Assembly: GCA_003445715.1 (NCBI GenBank)
Contig: DMCS01000061.1
Location: 1-9,086, forward strand
Length of the DNA: 9,086 bases
Origin: Candidatus Mesolinea sp.
GTDB lineage: Bacteria > Chloroflexota > Anaerolineae > Anaerolineales > Anaerolineaceae
Direction of reading: 5' to 3'
Positions within the stretch are counted from its first letter, which is position 1; each line of letters starts with the position of its first letter. The translations under genes were made by a program, and so were the position numbers. Of the stretch, positions 1-7,096 are shown piece by piece. A model generated the notes under the pieces. That model ran no database searches. It was not told where the DNA came from and worked only from the letters and a program-made list of their open reading frames with translations.

Positions 1-37
1 ATGAACTTTTGAAACAGTAACCCCTCCATGGCTTTGC

Positions 38-67
38 TTGACGTTTGGGCGCGCTTCAGGATATACT
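38..67 (+). promoter_or_regulatory. Sigma-70 type promoter of the tRNA-Pro gene
   Basis: TTGACG at 38-43 and TATACT at 62-67 are separated by 18 bp and each match five of six bases of the bacterial -35 and -10 consensus. Transcription would begin near 74, only a few bases before the first base of the tRNA at 77, which is typical of tRNA promoters. No other promoter is evident before the coding region at 171, so this one probably also drives the glycosyltransferase and rnhB. Confidence 0.6.
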
Positions 68-76
68 TTTTATTGC

Positions 77-153
77 CGGGGTGTAGCGCAGTCGGCTAGC
101 GCGCTGCGTTTGGGACGCAGAGGTCGGCGGTTCAAGTCCGCCCACCCCGACCA
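77..153 (+). tRNA. tRNA-Pro (anticodon UGG)
   Basis: The sequence folds into a full cloverleaf. The acceptor stem pairs CGGGGTG (77-83) with CACCCCG (143-149); the D stem pairs GCGC (86-89) with GCGC (99-102); the anticodon stem pairs CTGCG (104-108) with CGCAG (116-120) around the loop TTTGGGA. The anticodon TGG is at 111-113. The T arm pairs GGCGG (126-130) with CCGCC (138-142) around TTCAAGT. The discriminator base is A150 and CCA is encoded at 151-153. The unusual C at position 1 fits bacterial tRNA-Pro. UGG reads CCA and CCG and, with modification, other proline codons. The gene sits directly ahead of a protein-coding operon, 17 nt from its start codon. Confidence 0.97.
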
Positions 154-170
154 GTGTTTACCTAAAGCCT

Positions 171-905
171 GTGGATACACCATTTCTCTCCCTCATCATC
201 CCTGCGCATAACGAGGCAAAGCGCCTCGAGGCAGCTTTGCAGCAGGTGGAGAGTTTCATCGGGCAGCAAGTTTATTCTGTAGAAGTGATCCTGGTCGAAA
301 ACGCCAGCAGCGACGCAACCGTGGAGATTGCCCAAAGTTGGCAGCCGCGCATGCCGCAGCTGCGCTTGCTCTGCCTGGAGCAGCCAGGCAAAGGTAATGC
401 CGTACGCGCGGGGATGTTGGCAGCACGTGGTGCTTACCGCTTCATGGCGGATACAGACTTTTCCATGCCCATTGCAGAAATCAACCGCTTTTTCCCTTAC
501 TTAGAAGCTGGCGCAGATATCGCCATCGGCTCGCGCGAAGCGCCTGGTGCCCGGCGTATCGGCGAGCCGTATCAGCGCCACCTTGTTGGCAGGGTGTTCA
601 ACACCCTGGTGCGCTGGCTGGTCCTGCCAAGCGTGCAGGATACCCAATGTGGATTCAAATGTTTCACCGCAGCGGCTGCCGAGGCAGTCTTCCCTAAGCA
701 GACATTGGAAGGCTGGAGCTTTGACGTCGAAGTTTTGGTGATTGGCCGGGAGCTTGGCTTGAAGATCCAGGAGGTGCCAATCACCTGGATATATGATGCG
801 GGCAGCCGTGTGAACGTGCTGCGCGATTCCTTACGGATGGCGCGCGACCTGCTTTATATTCGGCGCCAAGCCCGCCGAGGAGTTTATCGTGCGGACCAAA
901 TTTGA
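171..905 (+). CDS. GT2 family polyprenyl-phosphate glycosyltransferase (dolichyl-phosphate glucose/mannose synthase-like)
   Basis: This 244-residue protein looks like an ALG5/DPG-synthase type family 2 glycosyltransferase, which moves a sugar from a nucleotide sugar to a polyprenyl phosphate at the inner face of the membrane. Visible family marks are the N-terminal Rossmann motif SLIIPAHNE (7-15), VENASSD (42-48), [10 protein letters not shown] (73-82), the metal-binding DTD (94-96), GSRE (120-123), DTQCGFK (157-163) and SFDVE (183-187). There is no C-terminal membrane domain, so it is the soluble or peripheral form. In bacteria the acceptor would be undecaprenyl phosphate; which sugar is carried cannot be read. 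The start is GTG at 171, without a visible ribosome binding site; the frame stays open upstream into the tRNA but offers no other start there. Its 3' end overlaps rnhB by 17 nt, indicating co-transcription. Confidence 0.9.
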   Translation: MDTPFLSLIIPAHNEAKRLEAALQQVESFIGQQVYSVEVILVENASSDATVEIAQSWQPRMPQLRLLCLEQPGKGNAVRAGMLAARGAYRFMADTDFSMPIAEINRFFPYLEAGADIAIGSREAPGARRIGEPYQRHLVGRVFNTLVRWLVLPSVQDTQCGFKCFTAAAAEAVFPKQTLEGWSFDVEVLVIGRELGLKIQEVPITWIYDAGSRVNVLRDSLRMARDLLYIRRQARRGVYRADQI

Positions 906-1533
906 CCGCTCATTGCTGCCGCCGGCGCCAAACTTAGCCTTCGAGCAGGCGCTGTGGCACCAGGGCATCCTGCGTGTGGCTGGGTTGGATGAGGCGGGGC
1001 GGGGTGCTCTGGCTGGACCGGTGTATGCCGCTGGCGTGATCCTCCCTATGGGAAGCGATGGTTTAGCAGAGGCACTGGCAGGCGTGCGCGATTCCAAGCA
1101 GCTCACTCCCCGGCAGCGCGAACAGCTTACTCCGATTATTCAGATGCGGGCGTTAGCTTGGAGCGTGGGCTGGGCAGAGGCGTCAGAGATCGATGAGCAG
1201 GGGATTGCCTTAGCTAGCCGGCTGGCTTTTTGCCGTGCGCTGGAAGGTTTGCGGATGCCAGCTGAGCACCTCTTGCTGGATTATTTCCGCTTACCCGAGG
1301 TGGAGCTGGCACAAACAGCTCTGGTGAAGGGTGACCAGCGTTCGCTTTCGATTGCCTGTGCCTCGATTTTGGCTAAAACCGCGCGGGATGCCTTCATGCG
1401 TGCCGAGGAAGCGTATTTCCCGGGCTATGGTTTTGCACAAAATAAAGGGTATGGTACGGCGAAGCATCGGGCGGCATTGGACGCGCTTGGCCCCTGCCCG
1501 CTGCATAGGCGAAGTTTTAATTGGGCAGGATAA
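889..1533 (+). CDS. rnhB: Ribonuclease HII
   Basis: RNase HII cleaves the RNA strand of RNA-DNA hybrids and starts removal of single ribonucleotides misincorporated into DNA. The 214-residue protein is of normal length and covers the whole family: the DEAGRGALAGP motif with D34 and E35, the RDSKQL motif (67-72), D131 in LLLDYF, and KGD with D149 followed by SIACASILAKTARD. By alignment in my head with E. coli RnhB (D16, E17, D108, D126), all four metal-binding acidic residues are present. The C-terminal NKGYGTAKH and HRRSFNW motifs are also typical. The start is GTG at 889, supported by GAGGAG at 877-882 with a 6-nt spacer; it lies within the end of the glycosyltransferase gene, so the two are probably translationally coupled. 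Confidence 0.96.
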   Translation: MRTKFDRSLLPPAPNLAFEQALWHQGILRVAGLDEAGRGALAGPVYAAGVILPMGSDGLAEALAGVRDSKQLTPRQREQLTPIIQMRALAWSVGWAEASEIDEQGIALASRLAFCRALEGLRMPAEHLLLDYFRLPEVELAQTALVKGDQRSLSIACASILAKTARDAFMRAEEAYFPGYGFAQNKGYGTAKHRAALDALGPCPLHRRSFNWAG

Positions 1534-1632
1534 ATGAGAGCGGTCTATAGATTTAAACTATCTTTTACGCAAATTTATTACTACTAGTCTGGTTTTTAAA
1601 GGGAATAATGGTATTATTAATTGAGAAAGGTT

Positions 1633-1755
1633 ATGATGGCGTTTCACCTATCTGCTCAAGAAATATTTTCATTTGCGATAATAAAATTAAGTGCAAGGAT
1701 TTCTTTGTTATACACAGATAATGCGTGCTCTATACCGATTATTCATGAAAACTAA
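1633..1755 (+). CDS. Doubtful 40-codon small ORF in the AT-rich gap
   Basis: An ATG-ATG pair at 1633 and 1636 opens a 40-residue frame ending in TAA at 1753-1755. AAAGG at 1626-1630 is 5 nt ahead of the second ATG and could serve as a weak ribosome binding site. The stop codon lies inside the left arm of the 13-bp hairpin at 1749-1789, an arrangement seen with small genes that run into their own terminator. The predicted peptide has moderately hydrophobic stretches but no family I recognise. At this length and AT content, such an ORF can easily occur by chance, so I rate it low. Confidence 0.15.
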   Translation: MMAFHLSAQEIFSFAIIKLSARISLLYTDNACSIPIIHEN

Positions 1756-1789
1756 AAGCGCGGAGGTTTTTCTCTAGCGCTTTTAGTTT
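1749..1789 (+). terminator. Strong hairpin upstream of the nuclease gene (terminator-like or 5' leader structure)
   Basis: AAACTAAAAGCGC at 1749-1761 and GCGCTTTTAGTTT at 1777-1789 are perfect 13-bp inverted repeats around a 15-nt loop. The stem is GC-rich at the loop end and A/T-rich at the base, with T residues in the right arm, as in intrinsic terminators; the A-rich left arm means it could act in both directions. A clean U tract after the stem is missing. It sits 215 nt past rnhB and 43 nt before the nuclease start, so it may end the rnhB transcript or form part of the nuclease mRNA leader. Confidence 0.45.
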
Positions 1790-1823
1790 GATCGCTGTGA
1801 TGCAATAGATTTAGTTTAATCTT

Positions 1824-1828
1824 GGAGG
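1824..1828 (+). promoter_or_regulatory. Ribosome binding site of the nuclease gene
   Basis: GGAGG at 1824-1828 is followed by AAAA and ATG at 1833. It fixes this ATG as the start, which in turn places a normal signal peptide at the N terminus. Confidence 0.8.
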
Positions 1829-1832
1829 AAAA

Positions 1833-4800
1833 ATGAATTCAGAATTTAAGTGGTTGATTATTCTCATTGCTGTGGTTATGGTCGCTGGTCCATTGGGGAT
1901 AACATTCTCTAAGGCAGAGGCAAATAGCACTGCTCAACCTCTACCCTTTAGTCAGGATTGGAGCGATACCGGACTGATATCGACTAATGATGACTGGTCA
2001 GGAGTCCTTGGTATCATGGGGTACCGCGGCGATAATTTAACTTCGACAATTGGTACCGATCCCCAAACCATCCTACAGCCGGATGATCCTGGAGTTGTAG
2101 ATGTAAATGCTAATCAAACTAATCCTAATACATTTACAACAGGCGGAGTAACTGAATTTGAGCTTACTGACCCCGTAGTAGCTCTCGCAGGCTCAGGTAC
2201 AGCTGATGCGCCTTATCTTCTGATTTTGATCAATACCACCGGAATGACCACTATTCAGGTCAGCTATGACCTGCGGGATTTGGAAACGGGAGGTGATGAT
2301 GCCATACAGCAAGTTGCTTTGCATTACCGAGTAGGCAATAGTGGGAATTTTACCAATATCCCTGAAGCTTATGTCGCAGATGCCACTATTGGTAATGACG
2401 TTAAGACCACCCATGTATCCGTTACCCTGCCATCTGCTTGCGATAATGCTGCGCTTGTTCAATTACGCATAATGACCACCAATGCTGTCGGAAGTGATGA
2501 ATGGGTGGGCGTGGACAACATTTCCATCACCGGAACGCCGGCTGCTGGTGATACTGCCCCGACTGTCGTCAGCACCGTCCCAGCCGATGGCGGCACGCTC
2601 GCTAAAGACGGTGATATCGTGATTACCTTTAGCGAACCCGTGACGGTCGCCGAAGGCTGGTTTGATATCATCTGCACAGATTCCGGCACGCATACCGCAG
2701 ATGTGACAGATGATGATCCGGTTTATACGCTTGACCCGGATACGGATTTCACCGGCGGGGAGAGCTGCACCGTAACTGTCTATGCCGCTAAAGTAACCGA
2801 TGATGACACAGAAGATCCCCCAGATAATATGGCATCGGATTACAGCTTCACCTTCAATGTGGCTTACGGATGCGGCGATCCCTATACCGCCATCTCAGCC
2901 ATCCAAGGGGAGGGCATGAGCACGCCGCTCTCTGGGCAGGTTGTCTCCACCGAAGGCATAGTGGTGGCAGATTATCAAACCAATGAGTACGTCTCTGGCA
3001 CGCGCAACGGCTTCTTTATGCAGAGCATCACACCGGACGCTGACCCCAATACCTCGGAGGGTCTGTTTGTTTATTCGTATCTGGTCGATGTCGCTGTGGG
3101 CGATCATGTACGTGTGACTGGTACCGCGAGTGAATATTACGACTTGACGCAACTCTCCTCTGTTTCTCAAATCCAGGTATGTTCCAGCGGTAATAGCGTG
3201 ACGCCAACATCGTTTGAACTGCCCGCAACTAGCCTCCTCGATTTCGAGCGCTTGGAAGGTATGCTAGTTACTATTCCGCAAGATCTGGTTATCTCCGAAT
3301 ATTACAATTTTGACCGCTACGGCGAAATTGTGCTCACGACCGAGCGCTTTATGACCTTTACTGCCGTCAATGAACCCAGCGTGGATGGCTTTGCCGCCTG
3401 GCAAGAAGCGTTCAAGCTCAACAGCATCACCTTAGATGACGGCCGCGAGAGCCAGAACCCTGACCCGGCTATTCACCCCAATGGGGAAGAGTTTACGCTC
3501 GAAAATCGCTTCCGCGGCGGGGACCTGGTGAGCGATGTAACTGGCGTGATGGATTACGAGTTCAGCAAATATCGCATCCAGCCCACCCAAGGGGCAAACT
3601 ACACTGAGGCTAACCCAAGGCCGGAAACACCCGAGCTGGCTCCTGGATTCCTCAAGGTGGCGTCTTTCAATGTGCTCAACTACTTCACCACGATCGATAC
3701 AGGCGCTTGGATTTGTGGTCCTTCGGGTGATATGGAGTGCCGCGGCGCCGATACCGCTGAAGAACTGACCCGCCAGCGCGCTAAGATCTTGGCGGCGCTT
3801 TCCGGGATCGATGCCGATATCTTTGGCATCATAGAAATCGAGAACGATAGGCCTTTGGGCGAGGGGGAAAGCCCCGATTATGCGGTGGCTGATCTGGTCG
3901 CCGGCTTGAATGACACTTTTGGCGAAGGTACATTTGCCTATATTGCTACCGGCGCCATCGGCACGGATGCCATCAAGCAAGCGATTATCTATAAACCCGC
4001 CGCGGTTACTCCGGTGGGTGAGTTCCAGTTGCTCACCACAGCTGTTGATCCGCGCTTCATCGATACGCTCAACCGGCCGGTCCTGGCGCAGGTGTTCGAG
4101 GACAACTTCACCGGTGAGACCTTCGTGGTTGCAGTCAATCACCTCAAATCCAAAGGCTCGGCCTGCCCGGATGACCCCGACCTGCTGGATGGGCAGGGCA
4201 ACTGCAACCTAACCCGCAAAAATGCAGCTCTAGCTCTGGTTGACTGGCTGGCTAACACGGAGTACTTCCCGGATGTGGAAAACGCACTCATCATCGGCGA
4301 CCTGAACTCCTATGACCATGAAGACCCCATTGATATGATTAAACTCGGCGCGGATGATATAGCGGATACACCAGATGACTTTCACGATATGATGGCTGAG
4401 TTCCGTGGCGAATACGCTTACGGTTATGTCTATGATGGCCAAATCGGCTACCTTGATTATGCCTTAGCTAATGCCTCGCTGGCTGAGCGCATTGTAGACG
4501 TGAACTTCTGGCATATCAATGCTGATGAACCAGATATCCTGAATTATGATATGGACTTCAAACAGGACGCCCAGGATGAGCTCTATGCCCCGGATGCCTA
4601 CCGCTCTTCGGACCATGACCCGGTGGTCATTTCGATCAGCTTTAATGCCGCGCCGGTGGCAGAAGATATGGAAGTGAGTACACCGGAAGATACAGCGCTT
4701 GATATTACACTGGATGTATCCGATGCCAATGACGATCCACTGACAGCAGAGATTGTAACTGGGCCGATGCACGGCGCTTACGAAATCGACGGGCTCGTTG

Positions 4801-5486
4801 TCACCTATACACCGGATGCTGATTACAATGGCCCGGATAGCTTTACATACAAAGTTAGCGATGGCGAACTGGAATCCGACACAGCCACGGTCAGCATCAC
4901 CGTTACCCCGGTCAATGATGCACCGGTGGCCAACGACATGACCGAAACCACTGCCGAAGACACCGCCAAAACTATCACCTTAGACGCCACTGACATCGAC
5001 GGCGATGCACTAACTGCAGAAATTTTTTCTGGCCCAATGCATGGTCAGGTTTCAGTGAGCGGGCTGATAGTCACTTACACGCCAGATGCTAACTATAACG
5101 GGCCAGATAGCTTTACTTACAAGGTCAACGATGGGCAAGTGTACTCGAACATTGCGACTGTGACCATCACTGTAACCCCCGTGAACGACGCACCGGTGGC
5201 GGTATCTTTTGAGGTGGAATTGCAGGAGAATAGCTCCGTTACTTTTGATTTGCTTGCCTATGATGTGGAGGATGACCCGCTGACTTACAACTTGGTTAGT
5301 GGACCGGCACGCGGCACCTTGAATTGCGCGGGTGTCAATTGTACCTACACACCTAATCCTCACTGGTTTGGCATGGATAGCTTTATCTTTACGGCTAACG
5401 ACGGACTGTTGGACTCCAACGAAGCGACGGTCACGCTCAATGTGATCCCGCTGCCGCGAATCTACTTGCCGATTATCTTCAGATAA
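1833..5486 (+). CDS. Secreted ExeM/NucH-type DNase with Ig-like and cadherin-like domains
   Basis: This 1217-residue protein is an extracellular nuclease of the endonuclease/exonuclease/phosphatase (EEP) superfamily, the type that degrades extracellular DNA for nutrients or biofilm turnover. Residues 1-30 are a signal peptide (K7, hydrophobic core 8-23, AEA cleavage site at 28-30). Then follow a beta-rich module (about 40-236), a Big_5/SbsA-like Ig domain (about 242-343), the ExeM-type N-terminal domain opening with AISAIQGEG (353-361), and the EEP domain (about 607-937). The EEP residues are complete: N613 in SFNVLN, E668 in IIEIEN, H770 in VNHLKSKGS, D823 and N825 in IGDLNSY, D927 and H928 in SSDHDP. 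Three 90-residue cadherin-like repeats (938-1205) carry acidic calcium-type motifs such as TDIDGDAL. The protein ends in RIYLPIIFR instead of the GlyGly-CTERM tail of proteobacterial relatives. Eleven cysteines suggest extracellular disulfides, for example C628-C636 and C778-C791. It appears monocistronic, with a terminator at 5507. Confidence 0.93.
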   Translation: MNSEFKWLIILIAVVMVAGPLGITFSKAEANSTAQPLPFSQDWSDTGLISTNDDWSGVLGIMGYRGDNLTSTIGTDPQTILQPDDPGVVDVNANQTNPNTFTTGGVTEFELTDPVVALAGSGTADAPYLLILINTTGMTTIQVSYDLRDLETGGDDAIQQVALHYRVGNSGNFTNIPEAYVADATIGNDVKTTHVSVTLPSACDNAALVQLRIMTTNAVGSDEWVGVDNISITGTPAAGDTAPTVVSTVPADGGTLAKDGDIVITFSEPVTVAEGWFDIICTDSGTHTADVTDDDPVYTLDPDTDFTGGESCTVTVYAAKVTDDDTEDPPDNMASDYSFTFNVAYGCGDPYTAISAIQGEGMSTPLSGQVVSTEGIVVADYQTNEYVSGTRNGFFMQSITPDADPNTSEGLFVYSYLVDVAVGDHVRVTGTASEYYDLTQLSSVSQIQVCSSGNSVTPTSFELPATSLLDFERLEGMLVTIPQDLVISEYYNFDRYGEIVLTTERFMTFTAVNEPSVDGFAAWQEAFKLNSITLDDGRESQNPDPAIHPNGEEFTLENRFRGGDLVSDVTGVMDYEFSKYRIQPTQGANYTEANPRPETPELAPGFLKVASFNVLNYFTTIDTGAWICGPSGDMECRGADTAEELTRQRAKILAALSGIDADIFGIIEIENDRPLGEGESPDYAVADLVAGLNDTFGEGTFAYIATGAIGTDAIKQAIIYKPAAVTPVGEFQLLTTAVDPRFIDTLNRPVLAQVFEDNFTGETFVVAVNHLKSKGSACPDDPDLLDGQGNCNLTRKNAALALVDWLANTEYFPDVENALIIGDLNSYDHEDPIDMIKLGADDIADTPDDFHDMMAEFRGEYAYGYVYDGQIGYLDYALANASLAERIVDVNFWHINADEPDILNYDMDFKQDAQDELYAPDAYRSSDHDPVVISISFNAAPVAEDMEVSTPEDTALDITLDVSDANDDPLTAEIVTGPMHGAYEIDGLVVTYTPDADYNGPDSFTYKVSDGELESDTATVSITVTPVNDAPVANDMTETTAEDTAKTITLDATDIDGDALTAEIFSGPMHGQVSVSGLIVTYTPDANYNGPDSFTYKVNDGQVYSNIATVTITVTPVNDAPVAVSFEVELQENSSVTFDLLAYDVEDDPLTYNLVSGPARGTLNCAGVNCTYTPNPHWFGMDSFIFTANDGLLDSNEATVTLNVIPLPRIYLPIIFR
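4644..5450 (+). repeat. Three tandem cadherin-like repeats within the nuclease gene
   Basis: Units begin at residues 938 (NAAPVAEDM), 1028 (NDAPVANDM) and 1118 (NDAPVAVSF), exactly 90 residues (270 bp) apart. The first two units share about 60 of 90 residues, including GPMHG, VTYTPDA and YNGPDSFTYKV; the third is more diverged and carries an extra C1165/C1170 pair. Such repeats usually form a calcium-stiffened stalk or an adhesion module outside the cell. Confidence 0.9.
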
Positions 5487-5506
5487 GAAACCCAAGATTT
5501 GCATTG

Positions 5507-5538
5507 CGAGGCTGGCCATTTGGTCAGCCTCGACCTTT
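5507..5538 (+). terminator. Rho-independent terminator after the nuclease gene
   Basis: CGAGGCTGGCC (5507-5517) and GGTCAGCCTCG (5522-5532) form an 11-bp stem with one G-U pair and a 4-nt loop ATTT. It is followed by ACC and TTTT (5536-5539). It lies 21 nt past the nuclease stop codon. The U tract is short but the stem is strong. Confidence 0.75.
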
Positions 5539-5554
5539 TAATCAAAGTGGAAAT

Positions 5555-5585
5555 TTGAGTGTCAAATTGGTAAACTCATTATATA
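5555..5585 (+). promoter_or_regulatory. Candidate promoter of the PfpI-family gene
   Basis: TTGAGT at 5555-5560 lies 18-19 bp ahead of an overlapping TTATAT/TATATA -10 element at 5579-5585. The start of transcription would be near 5591, giving a short leader with GGAG at 5595-5598 just ahead of the ATG at 5606. Its place right after the upstream terminator supports an independent transcription unit. Confidence 0.5.
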
Positions 5586-5605
5586 CACAAAAAAGGAGTC
5601 TTAAC

Positions 5606-6130
5606 ATGAAATTGAACGGAAAGAAAATTGCATTTTTAGTGGCTGAAGGCGTGGAAGACCTAGAATATTATGTTGTCGCCATGCGCCTGCAAGAAGAAGG
5701 CGCCGAGGTGCTGACCGCCGGCCTGGACCTGAAACCCTTGCATGGCAAAAATGGCTTGGTCATTACCCCGGATACTCTGATCAAGGACCTGAAAGCTGAC
5801 AAGCTCTTTGCGCTGGTACTGCCAGGCGGCTGGGCGCCAGATAAACTGCGCCGGTATGCGGAAGTGAAAGAACTAGTAGCCAAGGTGAACGCGCAAGAAA
5901 AAATTATTGGTATCATCTGCCATGGCGGGCTCGTTGCCATCTCTGCCGGCATTGTGCGCGGAAAGCACGCCATTGGATCACTGGGGATTAAAGATGACCT
6001 AGAGAACGCCGGTGCCATTTGGGATGACCGCCCAGCTTTCAGCGAAGGCAACCTGGTGTGGGGGCGGGTGGTTGCGGATATTCCCGATTTTAACCGTGAG
6101 CTCGTGGCTGCCTTGGTGGAGCGTGCATAA
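5606..6130 (+). CDS. DJ-1/PfpI family protein (class I glutamine amidotransferase-like; protease/deglycase family)
   Basis: This 174-residue cytoplasmic protein matches the PfpI/YhbO branch of the DJ-1 superfamily, whose members have been described as intracellular proteases, glyoxalases or protein deglycases acting on methylglyoxal damage. The nucleophile elbow is IICHGG with C105 and H106, and the supporting acidic residue is E17 in EGVEDLEY. LVLPGGWAPDKLR (70-82), SAGIVRGK and the LGIKDDLENAGA segment are typical of archaeal and bacterial PfpI. The ATG at 5606 is chosen because GGAG sits 7 nt upstream and the protein then has the usual family length; an in-frame TTG at 5504 would give a 34-residue extension with no family resemblance that overlaps the terminator. 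It lies just upstream of pdxS but a promoter-like site separates them. The actual substrate cannot be inferred. Confidence 0.93.
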   Translation: MKLNGKKIAFLVAEGVEDLEYYVVAMRLQEEGAEVLTAGLDLKPLHGKNGLVITPDTLIKDLKADKLFALVLPGGWAPDKLRRYAEVKELVAKVNAQEKIIGIICHGGLVAISAGIVRGKHAIGSLGIKDDLENAGAIWDDRPAFSEGNLVWGRVVADIPDFNRELVAALVERA

Positions 6131-6151
6131 GGCTCCTTAACGCTGGAGCAG

Positions 6152-6160
6152 TGGTACAAT
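6152..6160 (+). promoter_or_regulatory. Candidate extended -10 promoter of pdxST
   Basis: TGGTACAAT at 6152-6160 fits the extended -10 form (TG, one base, then TACAAT). No good -35 lies 17 bp upstream, as expected where an extended -10 compensates. Transcription would begin near 6167, leaving a leader of about 27 nt. A short inverted repeat, GCTCC (6132-6136) with GGAGC (6145-6149), lies just upstream and might be a weak terminator of the previous gene or an operator. Confidence 0.4.
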
Positions 6161-6193
6161 GCAAGTGAGAATATTTAAGTGTTTGGAGGTTGC

Positions 6194-7081
6194 ATGGAGC
6201 AGCAAGTATCAAGTTTTGCTGTGAAAAAGGGGTTAGCACAAATGTTAAAAGGCGGCGTCATTATGGATGTGGTGACGCCTGAGCACGCGCGCATCGCGGA
6301 GGATGCCGGCGCAGTAGCGGTGATGGCGCTCGAACGCGTCCCGGCAGATATCCGTGCCAGCGGAGGGGTAGCCCGCATGAGTGACCCTGAACTAATCCTT
6401 AAAATCATGGAGACAGTTAGCATTCCGGTGATGGCTAAATGCCGCATTGGGCATTTTGTTGAAGCACAAATATTGGAAGCTTTAGGCGTGGATTACATTG
6501 ATGAATCCGAGGTCTTGACCCCTGTGGATGAGGCTAATCATATATACAAGCACGCCTTCAAGGTGCCGTTTGTGTGTGGCTGCCGTAATCTGGGCGAAGC
6601 CCTGCGCCGTATTGGCGAAGGCGCTGCCATGATCCGCACCAAAGGCGAAGCCGGCACGGGTGATGTGGTGGAAGCCGTACGGCATGCCCGCCAGGTATTC
6701 AGCGAAATTCGCAGCCTGCAAGCTATGCCGGAAGAAGAAGTGATGGCATTTGCCAAGAACATTGGCGCGCCTTATGAGCTGTGCTTAGAAGTGCGCGAGC
6801 TCGGACGGCTGCCGGTGGTCAACTTTGCCGCGGGCGGCATCGCTACCCCGGCTGATGCGGCTTTGATGATGCAACTGGGCGTGGATGGCGTTTTTGTCGG
6901 CTCGGGCATCTTCAAATCCGGCGATCCTGCCAAACGCGCGGCTGCTATCGTCAAAGCGACCACGCATTTTAACGAGCCCAAAATTTTGGCAGAGATCAGC
7001 CGCAACTTAGGTGAGCCCATGGTTGGGCGCCAGGTCTCGAGTCTCCCTGAGCAGGATTTATTAGCCGGACGCGGCTGGTAA
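6194..7081 (+). CDS. pdxS: Pyridoxal 5'-phosphate synthase subunit PdxS
   Basis: PdxS is the synthase subunit of the R5P-dependent PLP pathway. It combines ribose 5-phosphate, glyceraldehyde 3-phosphate and ammonia (delivered by PdxT) into PLP in a dodecameric cytoplasmic complex. The 295-residue protein is full length and strongly conserved. By comparison with B. subtilis PdxS (D24, K81, K149), the catalytic residues are D25 in VIMDVV, K82 in VMAKCRIGH and K150 in [61 protein letters not shown] and VGSGIFKS are hallmark stretches. The ATG at 6194 is preceded by GGAGG at 6185-6189 (4-nt spacer); an in-frame GTG at 6179 lies ahead of this site and is unlikely. pdxT follows after 15 nt. Confidence 0.98.
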   Translation: MEQQVSSFAVKKGLAQMLKGGVIMDVVTPEHARIAEDAGAVAVMALERVPADIRASGGVARMSDPELILKIMETVSIPVMAKCRIGHFVEAQILEALGVDYIDESEVLTPVDEANHIYKHAFKVPFVCGCRNLGEALRRIGEGAAMIRTKGEAGTGDVVEAVRHARQVFSEIRSLQAMPEEEVMAFAKNIGAPYELCLEVRELGRLPVVNFAAGGIATPADAALMMQLGVDGVFVGSGIFKSGDPAKRAAAIVKATTHFNEPKILAEISRNLGEPMVGRQVSSLPEQDLLAGRGW

Positions 7082-7096
7082 TCTTTAGCGGAGCCT

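Larger units (their letters stand above)
1534..1832. other. AT-rich intergenic region of about 300 bp
   Basis: This gap is clearly richer in A and T than the coding sequence on either side. Apart from the hairpin at 1749-1789 and the doubtful small ORF, it holds a small perfect palindrome, AATAAT-GGT-ATTATT at 1604-1618. I could not find a convincing -35/-10 pair for the nuclease: TTGTTA (1705-1710) with TATACC (1731-1736) has an over-long 20-bp spacer. The nuclease promoter must lie here or in the leader but is not resolved. Confidence 0.5.

Noticed and set aside
1534..1587. 17-codon ORF directly after the rnhB stop
   Set aside because: It is very short, lacks a clear ribosome binding site, and sits in AT-rich non-coding sequence.
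1705..1736. TTGTTA/TATACC pair as the nuclease promoter
   Set aside because: The spacer is 20 bp and the elements are weak; the true promoter cannot be fixed by eye.
3432..4142. 236-residue ORF on the - strand inside the nuclease gene
   Set aside because: It lies wholly opposite the well-supported nuclease domain, shows no family features, and is explained by codon bias of the sense strand.
4644..5450. Regular 270-bp repeats considered as a CRISPR or DNA satellite
   Set aside because: They are coding repeats in frame, diverged at synonymous sites, and represent protein domains.
5504..5605. N-terminal extension of the PfpI-family protein from a TTG at 5504
   Set aside because: It overlaps the terminator hairpin and gives 34 residues unlike the family, while ATG 5606 has a good ribosome binding site and the correct protein length.
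6179..6193. GTG start for PdxS five codons upstream
   Set aside because: GGAGG at 6185-6189 lies downstream of this GTG and fits the ATG at 6194.
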